The notes beneath the pieces were generated by a model. The model saw only the letters and a list, made by a program, of their open reading frames with translations. It had not been told where the DNA came from and made no database searches. Positions 15,971 through 26,600 of a stretch of DNA of 64,000 nucleotides are shown one piece after another. The translations under genes were made by a program, and so were the position numbers. Every line of letters starts with the position of its first letter. Position 1 is the first letter of the stretch. This DNA comes from Acidobacteriota bacterium (GTDB lineage: Bacteria; Acidobacteriota; Blastocatellia; Pyrinomonadales; Pyrinomonadaceae): positions 47,197 through 111,196 of the forward strand of contig JAKOVX010000130.1 of the NCBI GenBank assembly GCA_029781855.1, in the 5' to 3' direction.

Positions 15971-18373
15971 CGGAGCTTTCCGCCCGGGAGAGTCCTTGAG
16001 CCTCAAAAGTCCATAGGCCGCGCTTCCGTTGAAATCAGTTAGCAACCCTCCTACCAACAACTTTGAGTCGGACTGGAAAGCCATGCACATTACGGCCGAC
16101 GAAACTCCCGCACCGATATCGAATCCCGGGTCCAAGAGACCGTTCTCCTGAACCTGAAAGAGATTACTCACGCTTGTCCCGTTATATACACTAGTTTGTC
16201 CGCCGACTAAAATCTTGCCATCGGATTGGATAATCACAGTGCGAATCAGCCCGTCATTGCCCGTACCGATATTTAGCGTGGAGTCGACTACGCCGTCCAC
16301 GGAATAACGGCGCAATGACGAGCCGCCGGAAACGACCTGACCACCACTGGAACGCGCCAGTGAATACACGATGGGGGTGCCCTCAGAAAAGCCGGTATCC
16401 AAGGAACCGTCAACATTCAGCCTAGCAATTCCCTGGCGTGGAAAATTAGCGGTACTAAAAAAGTTGCCGCCGACAATGATTTTGCCACTCGGTTGCACCA
16501 AGATCGCCCGGATAGCACCATTGGACATCGTTGGTACGTTAAACGACGTATCTAATGAACCGTCTGAATTAAGCCGTGTGGCCACCAGTCGATTTATAAA
16601 AGTCGCATCATGGATCACCCCGCCCACCAATATCTTGCCATCTTTTTGCAGATCGAGAGCGTAGGCGATCTCGGTGAACCTGGTATCGAAATTCAAATTC
16701 AGTCCGAAGCTACCGTCAGAATTAATACGACTCACGTTACCGCCCAGAAAGCTTCCGTTTCCAATATATGATCCGCCGATTACGACGGTTCCTCCCGTCT
16801 CGATGGCCAACGCATAGACATCACCGTCGATCGAGCGGCCCATGTCAAAACCACTATCCAAAGTACCGTCGGCGTTCAGTCGGGCTACCGCAGTCCGCCT
16901 GACACCGTTTACAAATTCAAAATCCCCTCCTATCAGGATCTTTCCGTCAGTTTGCTGCTTGACAGCAAACACTGTAGCGGTTGTTGATAAAACCGGGTTG
17001 AATGTGGAATCGACCACCCCGCCCGCCCCGATTCGAAACAGGTGAATTGCGTTGATGGAGTTATAACTTACAAAGTCACCCGACACCAAAAGACTTCCGT
17101 CTGACTGGGCAGCAAAATTCCGGACCGAGGACCTTTCGAGCGTTCCTGCGACGAATGTTTGATCAACAGTGCCGTCGGCATTGAGTTTTATTAACTTACT
17201 CAGTTCATGGTGGTTACTGTCCCAGTAACTGACTACTATTTTGCCGTCATCCATTAGCGCAAAGCTATTTACATTTGCCCATGCATTTGGGTCAACGGTG
17301 AAATCGAATGAGGCCTCCAACGACCCGTCAGGGTTAAGTCGGGCAAGTCCGTCCATCGTGGAATTTCCGTAAATTTGAAAAGAGCCGCCTATCAATAACT
17401 TGCCATCCGGCTGGCGCACGATATTCCTGATCGCACCGTTCGGTGTCGTCGTAGTATTCAATGGGGTATCGGGAACACCATCTGACGTCAGCCTGATCAT
17501 CCGTGGAACTCCTGCCCCGTTGAACGATGTAAACGAGCCACCCAACAGAATCTTGTTGTTCGGTTCTATTAGGATCTTATAGACATCTCCGTTTGCTCCC
17601 GTCCCGCCAGGATTAAACGTCGAATCGACAGTGCCGTCATCATTCAGACGCGTTATGCGCCCGCGCATCGGAGAATCTCCCGTGAAAGAACCACTGACAA
17701 GTATTTTCCCGTCACTTTGGATCGCGACATCAAGCAGTTGGTTGTTGAAGGACGGTCCGGTGAAAGATTGGTCAAAACCGCCGTCTTGGTTGAGCCTCAC
17801 AATCCTGGTTACAGGATGTCCGTCGAAACTCAAAAAGTTACCGGCAATCACTATTTTGCCGTCGGATTGCAACGCGACGGCGCGAACTTCTCCATTAGCA
17901 CCGGTTCCTGCACCGCTAAAACTAGGGTCGACCGTTCCATCCGAATTGAGACGGACAATTCCGTTGAATCGAAGGCCATTCGCCCGATAAAACGTGCCAA
18001 CCGATATGATTTTCCCATCGGTCTGAACGATCGTTTCGTTGACGCCTCCGTTACCCTCCGTTACCGAAGCTCCGAATGCAGGATCCAGAATAAGGTTGCC
18101 AGGGCTGGTCTGAATCATCCGATCAGGTTTATTAACATCGATCCGGGCCGACAGGGACTCCTTTGTTTCCCAATGATCCCTATCTTTCACTCCCGGTCGC
18201 GGACCCGCAAGTACGTCCAGACACCAGATAGACGAAATAATTAGGGCGGCTATTATGAATACCCCGAGGGACATGTCTCCAAATCCGCGAACGAACGTAT
18301 GCCTGGTTGAAACGAAGAAGCTCTTGGCGGAGCGATTGCTGCTATCGTGTATCAGCTCGTTTTTCGATTTCAT
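15134..18373 (-). CDS. Secreted delta-60 repeat protein with C-terminal FG-GAP module (array member 1)
   Basis: A 1079-residue protein from the ATG at 18373; a GTG at 18415 is less likely. A hydrophobic segment after a basic N-terminus (LGVFIIAALIISSIWCLDVL) should direct export. About 13 delta-60 repeats follow (pattern QSDGKILVGG...ARLNADGTLDSGF), a family predicted to form beta-propellers in large surface proteins of Bacteroidetes, Acidobacteriota and others. Residues 802-1079 are the conserved DGDGK/IFRP module shared with six neighbouring genes, ending in PVPSEFVR. No sortase, PEP-CTERM or type IX sorting signal is seen. It is the last gene of the minus-strand array. Function unknown; extracellular binding or surface structure is likely. 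Confidence 0.8.
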   Translation of the reverse strand: MKSKNELIHDSSNRSAKSFFVSTRHTFVRGFGDMSLGVFIIAALIISSIWCLDVLAGPRPGVKDRDHWETKESLSARIDVNKPDRMIQTSPGNLILDPAFGASVTEGNGGVNETIVQTDGKIISVGTFYRANGLRFNGIVRLNSDGTVDPSFSGAGTGANGEVRAVALQSDGKIVIAGNFLSFDGHPVTRIVRLNQDGGFDQSFTGPSFNNQLLDVAIQSDGKILVSGSFTGDSPMRGRITRLNDDGTVDSTFNPGGTGANGDVYKILIEPNNKILLGGSFTSFNGAGVPRMIRLTSDGVPDTPLNTTTTPNGAIRNIVRQPDGKLLIGGSFQIYGNSTMDGLARLNPDGSLEASFDFTVDPNAWANVNSFALMDDGKIVVSYWDSNHHELSKLIKLNADGTVDQTFVAGTLERSSVRNFAAQSDGSLLVSGDFVSYNSINAIHLFRIGAGGVVDSTFNPVLSTTATVFAVKQQTDGKILIGGDFEFVNGVRRTAVARLNADGTLDSGFDMGRSIDGDVYALAIETGGTVVIGGSYIGNGSFLGGNVSRINSDGSFGLNLNFDTRFTEIAYALDLQKDGKILVGGVIHDATFINRLVATRLNSDGSLDTSFNVPTMSNGAIRAILVQPSGKIIVGGNFFSTANFPRQGIARLNVDGSLDTGFSEGTPIVYSLARSSGGQVVSGGSSLRRYSVDGVVDSTLNIGTGNDGLIRTVIIQSDGKILVGGQTSVYNGTSVSNLFQVQENGLLDPGFDIGAGVSSAVMCMAFQSDSKLLVGGLLTDFNGSAAYGLLRLKDSPGRKAPFDFDGDGKTDLSIFRPNGATGSEWWYLKSSNGGNFATQFGSPTDKLVAVDYTGDGKADIAFWRPSTGEWFILRSEDSSFYAFPFGTSGDVPAPADYDGDGKADAAVFRPSTSTWFVQRSSGGTTIQQFGSAGDLPVAGDYDGDGKADIAIFRPNGATGSEWWILRSTAGLIATQFGTPTDKAFAGDFTGDGRADMAFWRPSTGMWYILRSEDLNFYAFPFGANGDVPVPGDYDGDGKTDAAVFRPSNSTWYLLRSTAGTIIQQFGAAGDVPVPSEFVR

Positions 18374-19055
18374 ATTCTTTTGTTTTGGACAGGTCCAGTG
18401 CAGTAAGTCGACCACAATTGCAAAATCCCCAAATCCTTTCGCTAGGCACGCCGAATTACGACGATCGGATTATCGACGTTCGGTGTCGTTGCTTGCTTAC
18501 GGCCAATAAAGTCCAATCCGAAAACTCGGTTAGACCACAATTGTCTGCATGCTGACCTTGATTCAGTTGTTTTGGCGGCTGGGAGACTGGCGAAGGAGTT
18601 CTTCTTTCAATGGGAAGAGCAGTTCGGGAGTTCGGAGCCGTCGTTCAATTCTATTTCAAACTTCGTCGCGTTCCGCTTACGGCCTCGTCCTCCGTAAACA
18701 CTTTTGACACGACCGATGGCCACATTATACAACCGAACGCCTCTCTTGCAACGAGAAAATCCTCCCGATAAACGAAAAGCCGGTCATACAAAGGGATGCT
18801 ACCGCCGGTATCCGATCAGCGTCTGTCCGCAGCCATTCACGGCCTACAGGTCAAACTTCCAGGAGTATGTCGAATATTAGTTGGGATAACCGTAATTTGA
18901 TATTGCAGCTATCATAATATCCGTGAGGCTTACGATCGGCGGTACGCTATCAGCCGAAAGAAAGAGAGGGCCGCCTAATCATCTGCCGTGAGCTTTTCTC
19001 TTTCTTTCAGCCAATTATCCCGATATTCACTCTGACCACCGACCACTGACCACTG
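18374..19055. other. Intergenic region with long inverted repeat
   Basis: This 682-bp gap between two array members has no supported gene. It contains a 12-bp perfect inverted repeat, GAAAGAAAGAGA at 18956-18967 and TCTCTTTCTTTC at 18997-19008, with a 29-base spacer, about 50 bp past the stop of the gene at 19056. Next to that stop are short repeated GACCACTG-like units (about 19034-19055). The promoter of the delta-60 gene presumably lies here; no boxes were recognised. Confidence 0.5.
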
Positions 19056-19892
19056 CTACCTTACAAACTCACTCGGCACAGGCACGTCGCCCGCGGTACC
19101 GAACTGCTGGATGATCGTGCCTGCCGTCGAGCCCTGGGCGAACCAGGTCGAGCTTGCCGGGCGGAAGACCGCGGCGTCCGTCTTGCCGTCACCGTCGTAG
19201 TCGCCGGGAACGGGAATGTCGCCGTTCGCTCCGAACGGGAACGCGTAGAACGAGAGGTCCTCGCTCCTGAGGATGTACCACTGCCCGTTGGACGGCCGCC
19301 AGATCGCGACATCAGCCTTGCCGTCGCCGGTGTAATCACCGGGAACCGTCTTGTCGGTCGGCGTCCCGAATTGCGTTGCGATCAGACCGGCAGTGCTTCT
19401 GAGGATCCACCATTCCGAACCTGTCGCACCATTCGGACGGAAGATCGCAATGTCGGCTTTTCCGTCGCCGTCATAGTCACCCACCACCGGGACATCACCC
19501 GCCGCTCCGAACGCCTGTATCGTCGTCCCGCCGCCCGAGTTCTGTATGAACCACGTCGCCGTCGAAGGCCGGAAAACGGCAGCGTCGGCCTTGCCGTCTC
19601 CGTCAAAGTCCGCCGGAGCCGGAATATCACCGCTAGCCCCGAACGGGAACGCGTAGAACGAAGAGTCTTCGCTTCTCAAGATGTACCAGAACCCGGTGCT
19701 CGGCCTGAAGAACGCAATATCAGCCTTGCCGTCACCCGTATAATCGGCCGCCACAAGCTTATCCATCGGCGACCCGAACTGAGTCGCAAAATTCCCGCCG
19801 TTCGACGACTTCAAATACCACCATTCGGAACCAGTCGCCCCGTTCGGCCGGAAGATCGACACGTCCGTCTTGTAATCGCCGTCAAAATCAAA
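19056..19892 (-). repeat. C-terminal FG-GAP module copy 2
   Basis: This 837-bp copy of the shared 3' module is visibly close at the DNA level to the copies at 22776, 34939 and 41950; long stretches differ only at scattered third positions. Confidence 0.85.
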
Positions 19893-22337
19893 CGGCACGC
19901 GCGACAGCCGGCATGGATTCGCGAAGATGCCAACGCCATTCGAATTGTAATTCGCAGAAACGATATCGACCGATCCATCGTTATTCAAATCTCCTGACGC
20001 AATCGAGGAAGTAGCCATTGTCAGATCAGTCTCGATGGGCGCCAGGAAGCCTATATTGCCAGGTGATCTTTCCGTATTTCGGAGAATCGAGAGCGTACGA
20101 TTAGTAGTGTTATTGGCGATAAGATCGAGTTTGCCGTCATGTTGAAGATCGGCCGCTAATACAGAGATTGCGATCGGGGTAAATTGGGTATTGACTGCTA
20201 CAACAAGATCTAGTTTGGGAGCGAATTGAATCGCACCAACAGCTGGGCTGACATTTCTAAAAACCGAAATAATAGACGTATTGTTTATACGGTTCGATAC
20301 TGCGAAGTCGATCCTCCCATCGCCATCGAAGTCCCCCGCAATCACCGAATACGGATTTGAATTGGCTGTGAGATCGATCTTCGGGTCGAACTGAACGACT
20401 TCGGGGCCGGTCGTTGCATTTCGAAAAATAGAAACCGTAGTACCGACAAAATTGGAGACTGCAATATCAACACGCCCGTCGCCGTCAAAATCGGCGACCG
20501 CGGCAGAAGACGGTTCAGAATTAACAGGTAGGGTAATTTGCGGGTCGAAGGACAAGTTCCCGGGAGCTGAGCCAGTGTTTTTCAAAATCGAGATGTTGTT
20601 CGTTCCACGATTAATGGTTATCAGATCAGGTTTGTCATCATTATTGATGTCCGCAACAGCAACGAATTCAGGTCGGCCGCCGACTGGAAAATTGACGGGT
20701 GCGGAAAACGCTATAGAACCGGGAGTCGCAGTCATGTTAAGGTAGATCGAAATATCATTAGAGTTGTCATTTCCGACTACCACATCCTTTCTTCCATCAT
20801 TATCAAGGTCATCAGCAGCGACGCTGAATGGTCGGGACGCGACGGGAGCTGTGAATTGGATGCCTCGATCGAATTTGGTAACTCCGACAGCGCTACCGGC
20901 ATTCCGGAAGACCGTGAAATTATCACTGTAATTTGCAGTGACAACGTCCAACCGCCCGTCTAAATCGAGATCAACTAGTGAAGAACCTCTGGGCGATTCG
21001 GCTGGAAGATCCATAGACATACCGAAACGGGATTCAAATTCAATCTGGCCATTCGAAATGGTTGAATTCCGGAGAAAGGAGACAGAAGATCCGTTGGAGT
21101 TGGCTGTGACCAGGTCTATTTTGCCATCACCGTCAAAGTCGCTTGGGAAGACTCCACGCGGGTTTTGCCCTACGCCGAACTCCGTTCGCAGCGAGAATGA
21201 GATTGCGCCGATACTGCTTGTGTTGCGAAGCGCGTAGACAACATTAAAATCACTTCCAACAGCCAAATCGAGTTTGCCATCGCCGTCCAAATCATCTGCA
21301 GCGATAGCATAAAGTCCCTGTCCCGTGTAGATCTGTGATGCTGGGGCGAACAACATGTTTCCCGGTCCCGAACTGGCATTCCGCAGCACCAATATATAAC
21401 TGGAGGTAGCGGAAGCAATCGAAATGTCCGATTTGCCATCACCGTCTATATCAGCTACTTTCAGCGCCCATCCGCCATTCACCGGCAACGAAACGGAAAC
21501 TGACGACTCGAAACTAAGGTCGGAGTTACTTGTGTTTCTGAAGACCTTGGCCAACAGTGAAGAGTTTGACGAGACAGCGATATCGGGCTTCCCATCCCCG
21601 TCTAGATCTCCCGTGCCGATCGACCGGACGGCAATACCCGCAGCGAGCGAGATGCCCGAGGTGAAGGCTACTACGCCCGGGCCGTTACTGTTATTCTTGA
21701 GAACTACAACGTTCGTGCCTCCGTTGAAAACGAGTGCAATGTCCATCTTTCCGTCGCCATCAAAGTCTGCAATAGCTGACTTACGGATGTCAGATCCAAC
21801 AGAAATCTCAACCTTTGGTGCGAAAGATATTGTCCCGGCTCCAGTTGAATTATTAAGAAATACAGAGATTGAACCGTTGGTGTTAAAAGTCAACAAGTCG
21901 ATCCTTCCGTCGCTGTCTACATCTGCGCCGGTGACCTCATTCGAATTGGATCCGACAGGAAGTGTTATACCGTTCCCAAACTGATCGTGACCTGCACCGC
22001 TAAGATTGCGCAATATCGAAACACCAAGTGTAGCGTAACTTGAGGTGGCTATGTCCGGCTTTCCATCCCCATCGAAATCGGCTGCGACTACGTTTTGCGG
22101 GGAGGTTGCTACTGAAAAAGTCGGTGCCTGGAAAAAGGGAAGGTCAGAGCAATTACTGCTGGTGAAACTCGGAAAGTTAGATCGATGTGACCCAGAGTAG
22201 TACTCGGCTCCCTGGATATCCAGGAACCCAGGATCGATTTCCTCAGTCGATGCCACCGAAGGGAAAATGGAGGTAAGAACTACGAAGATCGCTACGATGA
22301 GAACTCTACTCTTTACGGGACCTTTTCTGATTTTCAT
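19056..22337 (-). CDS. Secreted FG-GAP/VCBS repeat protein (array member 2)
   Basis: A 1093-residue protein starting at the ATG at 22337 (a TTG lies two codons upstream). The signal peptide is VLIVAIFVVLTSIFPSVAS. Almost the whole mature part is FG-GAP/VCBS repeats, about 17 copies of a pattern like VADFDGDGRVDIAVSNF...VSIFRNAT, each with a DxDGDG-type calcium loop, expected to fold into one or more beta-propellers as in integrin alpha chains. Residues 816-1093 are the common C-terminal module, again ending PVPSEFVR. One loop in the module reads DFDGDYKTD instead of DFDGDGKTD. Role unknown; probably cell-surface or secreted. Confidence 0.82.
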   Translation of the reverse strand: MKIRKGPVKSRVLIVAIFVVLTSIFPSVASTEEIDPGFLDIQGAEYYSGSHRSNFPSFTSSNCSDLPFFQAPTFSVATSPQNVVAADFDGDGKPDIATSSYATLGVSILRNLSGAGHDQFGNGITLPVGSNSNEVTGADVDSDGRIDLLTFNTNGSISVFLNNSTGAGTISFAPKVEISVGSDIRKSAIADFDGDGKMDIALVFNGGTNVVVLKNNSNGPGVVAFTSGISLAAGIAVRSIGTGDLDGDGKPDIAVSSNSSLLAKVFRNTSNSDLSFESSVSVSLPVNGGWALKVADIDGDGKSDISIASATSSYILVLRNASSGPGNMLFAPASQIYTGQGLYAIAADDLDGDGKLDLAVGSDFNVVYALRNTSSIGAISFSLRTEFGVGQNPRGVFPSDFDGDGKIDLVTANSNGSSVSFLRNSTISNGQIEFESRFGMSMDLPAESPRGSSLVDLDLDGRLDVVTANYSDNFTVFRNAGSAVGVTKFDRGIQFTAPVASRPFSVAADDLDNDGRKDVVVGNDNSNDISIYLNMTATPGSIAFSAPVNFPVGGRPEFVAVADINNDDKPDLITINRGTNNISILKNTGSAPGNLSFDPQITLPVNSEPSSAAVADFDGDGRVDIAVSNFVGTTVSIFRNATTGPEVVQFDPKIDLTANSNPYSVIAGDFDGDGRIDFAVSNRINNTSIISVFRNVSPAVGAIQFAPKLDLVVAVNTQFTPIAISVLAADLQHDGKLDLIANNTTNRTLSILRNTERSPGNIGFLAPIETDLTMATSSIASGDLNNDGSVDIVSANYNSNGVGIFANPCRLSRVPFDFDGDYKTDVSIFRPNGATGSEWWYLKSSNGGNFATQFGSPMDKLVAADYTGDGKADIAFFRPSTGFWYILRSEDSSFYAFPFGASGDIPAPADFDGDGKADAAVFRPSTATWFIQNSGGGTTIQAFGAAGDVPVVGDYDGDGKADIAIFRPNGATGSEWWILRSTAGLIATQFGTPTDKTVPGDYTGDGKADVAIWRPSNGQWYILRSEDLSFYAFPFGANGDIPVPGDYDGDGKTDAAVFRPASSTWFAQGSTAGTIIQQFGTAGDVPVPSEFVR

Positions 22338-22775
22338 GATCAATCCGTTACTTCAAATTACTTAACTAAAGATTAAAGACAAAGTGCGCTTAGTATGTTT
22401 GAAAATGTCCATTTGACTCAGTTGCTATCCGGTTTTAAGTCTGTGGAAAGGATCGCTGGTAGTTACTCGATCCTATGATTGTACCTCAACTCGCTCGTCC
22501 GAGTCGGTTCGGATTTCCCAAAGAACCGGATTTTCGATTTTCGGGGTTAGCTTAGCTACGTCGAACCCAATCGACGGCGAAACGCTGTGTTCCTAGATTC
22601 ACGAATCCCGTCTTCGCGTAATTCAAATATTAACAGCTACAGTGAAGACTGGGTGCGACAGCTATCACAAGAAGTGCGACTGGTGCGGTTGGCTACTGCC
22701 CAAGGCCGTCTAATGGAAGCTGAGGGCTGAGCGTCGGTGACCGATTGTTTTCTTCAGGCTTTTTGTTTCCAGCAT
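22338..22775. other. Intergenic region carrying duplicated segment
   Basis: No supported gene in 438 bp. The part from about 22503 to 22775 is nearly the same as 28109-28382 (see repeat entries). The rest, next to the start of the gene at 22337, should contain its promoter, but no motif was recognised. Confidence 0.5.
22503..22775. repeat. Intergenic duplicate (copy A) contiguous with module copy 3
   Basis: About 273 bp matching 28109-28382 with scattered substitutions (for example both contain GATTTTCGATTTTCGGGGTT and TAATTCAAATATTAACAGC). The similarity runs without a break into the 3' coding module, so the duplicated unit is larger than the coding domain. Confidence 0.8.
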
Positions 22776-23612
22776 CTAGCGCACAAACTCGTTTGGCACA
22801 GGGACATCGCCGGCTGCACCGAACTGCTGGATGATGGTGCCGGAGGTCGAGCCCTGGGCGAACCAGGTCGCGCTTGCCGGGCGGAAGACGGCAGCGTCTG
22901 CCTTGCCGTCGCCGTCGTAGTCTCCGGGAACGGGAATGTCGCCATTTGATCCAAACGGAAACGCGTAGAACGAGAGGTCCTCGCTCCGGAGGATGTACCA
23001 TTGCCCGTTGGACGGCCGCCAGATCGCGATGTCAGCCTTGCCGTCGCCGGTGTAGTCACCGGGAACTGTCTTGTCCGTCGGCGTCCCGAATTGCGTCGCG
23101 ATCAATCCGGCAGTGCTTCTGAGGATCCACCACTCGGAACCTGTTGCACCGTTCGGACGGAAGATCGCAATGTCGGCCTTGCCATCGCCGTCGTAGTCTC
23201 CCACCACCGGGACATCACCCGCCGCTCCGAACGCCTGAATGGTCGTCCCGCCGCCGGAGTTCTGTATGTACCAGGTCGCACTCGAAGGCCTGAAAACGGC
23301 AGCGTCGGCCTTGCCGTCTCCGTCAAAGTCCGCCGGAGCCGGAATATCACCGCTAGCCCCGAACGGGAAGGCGTAGAACGAAGAGTCTTCGCTTCTCAAG
23401 ATGTACCAGAACCCGGTGCTCGGCCTGAAGAACGCGATATCAGCCTTGCCGTCACCCGTATAATCGGCCGCCACAAGCTTATCCATCGGCGACCCGAACT
23501 GAGTCGCAAAATTCCCGCCGTTCGACGACTTCAGATACCACCACTCCGAACCCGTCGCTCCGTTCGGACGGAAGATCGACAGGTCCGTCTTGCCGTCGCC
23601 GTCGAAGTCAAA
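22776..23612 (-). repeat. C-terminal FG-GAP module copy 3
   Basis: This 837-bp copy of the shared 3' module has a first half almost identical in protein to that of copy 2 (same FFRPSTGFWYILRSEDSSF segment). Intergenic duplicate A abuts it. Confidence 0.85.
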
Positions 23613-26600
23613 TACAGCTCGCCCTAGCTGAATTTCAAATGCACCCATATCGGAAGCATTGCCGCCCGGAGCGTTTTGAACCGAAACCAAGTCAACCGGC
23701 CTTCGAAGCCCTCGTTGGTCGGAAAGAACAGTCGGCGCAGAGAGACCATGATCGATCGCCGGACTTCCGTCCAGCAATGCAAACGAAAGAGAAATGGCAC
23801 CGTTGTTCCTTAGCAAAGGGTCAAGCACCGGATCAGTATTTAATATATTGCCTGCTGTGTTTCCGGTTATTTGAGAGTCAGCAGTATTTCCAATCAAATT
23901 ATAGCCGTCGGAAGTTACCGAGCCGATTAGGTCGGGCCCGCTCGGTGATGAATTATTCGCAAGAATCGCGTTACCGACATGAATAATTGCCGGACCATAA
24001 AAGGAGTTGTTACCGATCCCACCACCGGTTTGGCTAGCAGTATTGAAAGCGATCGTCGAGCTCGATATATTCACTTTCCCACGGTCGGCAAAGATTCCGC
24101 CGCCGTCTTTTGAACTATTCGCACCAATTGTGGAATTCAACACCGAAACCGTTGACTTCTCTGAATATATGCCTCCGCCGTAAGTCACCGTTGTGTTGTT
24201 AGTAACTGAGGATCTGTCGATAGTGATAAATCCGTCGTCTAGGTTACCGATCCCGCCGCCGCCTTTTCCGGTCGGCTCCAAACAGGAGTTGTCACTGATA
24301 CGAGAATTGAAGACAATAAGATTCCCGAGACCCGAGTCGACAATCCCTATGTTTACGATTCCTCCAAAACCGAAGGTGGCAGTATTGCCGCTTACAACGG
24401 AGCTATTCAGTCGGACCGTCCCATAGATATTTGCCAGTCCGCCGCCGGAACCAGTAACCTCGTTGTTAGATATAACGACGTTATTGAGTGTAAGATCGGC
24501 CCGGTTCTCTATCGCCGCGCCTCCTACACTGAGATCATTACCGGCCGTACATCCGGAGAAGTCGCCGGTATGAGCATTTCCATTCGAGAACTTTAGTTGG
24601 TTGATTGTCACGACCGGACCCGCAAATAGTCGCATGATTCGCGACAAGTGATTTCCAGACAAAGTAAGCAGGTCCGCACCCGGTCCATTTATAGTAAGGT
24701 CGCCGGTGTTGCAAACGGCTAACTGTCCATTACTAAGTGAAATTGTTCGCGGTCCTGAAAACGCGGTCGGGTCGAAAACTATCGTGTCGGTACTTTCAGA
24801 CGAATTCGCGGCGGCGATCGCTTCCCGCAATGAACAATCGCTGTTGCAGACTCCGTCATTTGTGTCCTCGACCTTGGTCACGATAAAAGTCATCGGCTCC
24901 GGAACGTCAAGCGAGCCGTCCGGCATCAGTCTAGTGAGCCTGCTACGCGGCCGGCCCCCCACCATTGTGAAATCTCCGGCAACGATGACTTTTCCGTCCT
25001 GTTGTAAGGCAATCGTGATAAACCCTCCGTCCATTACGTTGGGGTCAATGAATGTGGGGTCCAGTGTTCCGTCCGCATACACTCTGGCCAGCTTCCTTCT
25101 CCTCTGTCCCCCGACGCTCGAAAACGAGCCCGCGATCAAAATGCTTCCGTTCGGCTGCAAGATGCTGTCACGTATTAAGATCGGCAAGCCATTGTCGCTT
25201 ATATTCGGGTTCTGAAACGTCGTGTCTGTGGAACCGTCAGCGTTCAATCGTCCGATGCAGCTTCTGGCGAAACCGCCAACATAGGCGAAATTACCAGTAA
25301 GAAGCACCTTGCCGTCTGACTGAAGCATCAGCCGCCTGATTGAAGAAGATCCATTTCCTCCCGAAATGACAGGATCCTGAAAACTCGTATCCAGCGAACC
25401 GTCGGGATTAAGTCTGGCAACCAACGAGCGAACCGAGCCGCTGACCTTGTCAAAGAAGCCGCCGATCAGAATGTTGCCGTCGGGTTGCACTACGATACTT
25501 GAAACTTCGGTTTCTGAGCCCGGGGTATCGTCTGTTAAAGCCGGATCCTGAAAAGTCGAGTCAAGCGTCCCATCAGTGTTTATCCGCGCAACACTTGTAT
25601 GGGTTTGGCCATCGACCGTCGTGAATAACCCGCCAATGATCAACTTGTGGTCGGCCTGCTCACTCATCGACGTAACATCTTTGTTTACGATCGGATTGAA
25701 AGTCGAATCGAGCGAGCCATCCGAATTCAACCGAACAAGATTCTTGTGATCCTGCCCGTTAACGGTCCGGAAGTTACCACCGACCAGAATCTTGCCATCC
25801 GACTGCGTCGTAATCAACCTGATCTCACCACCGGCAAAAAACGGGTTTTGAAATAACGAGTCATTTGAACCGTCCTCTAACAGTCGAGCAGTTCCGGCAC
25901 GGTTTTGGCCATTTACGGAGGTAAAACCGCCGCCGATAAGGATCTTCTGATCGGCCTCGATAGAAACCGTGGTAACCGGACTGCTTATTGTCTGAAGTCG
26001 AAAACCGCCAACTGGAACCTGAGGAACTGATTGAAAACTGACCGAATTATCATTAGAAATTGAGGCCCAGTTAGAATTTCCAGCAATATCCTGAAATGCA
26101 CCGGCCTGTATATTGGCTGTCACGGTGCCGTAGCTCGAAATATTTCCTACCGAAAGGCCATACGCCGTGCTGTTCCCAGTTAAAATTAGATTCGCATTAG
26201 AGACGCCGGCCGTGGAACCGGCCAATGAAACATCGGACGAATCGAAACCAACGACGGACTCGCTAACCGTAATGTCAAAGTTGATCGGTTGGGTGTATGT
26301 CGGATCAGTCTGCGATGACGACTGATTGACAGTGGTCGTTGGCCTGATATTATCGAAAATCACGACGATAGGTTCGCTCTGGCGACTGATGTTACCGGAG
26401 ACAGTCTGGCGAGCCGTGTATTCGTGTGGGCCATTCGATGTGATGTTCAAATCAGTGAGAACTACAGATGAGGTCGTAGCCGGGCCGCTTGCAACAGGCG
26501 ATCCGTCTCGAAAGAGTTCTACATTGCCGCCAGGCTCGACGCCGCCTATATTAAATGAGAGGTCAGAATTGGCGGTGATATTGTCAGTGTTACTGGTACC

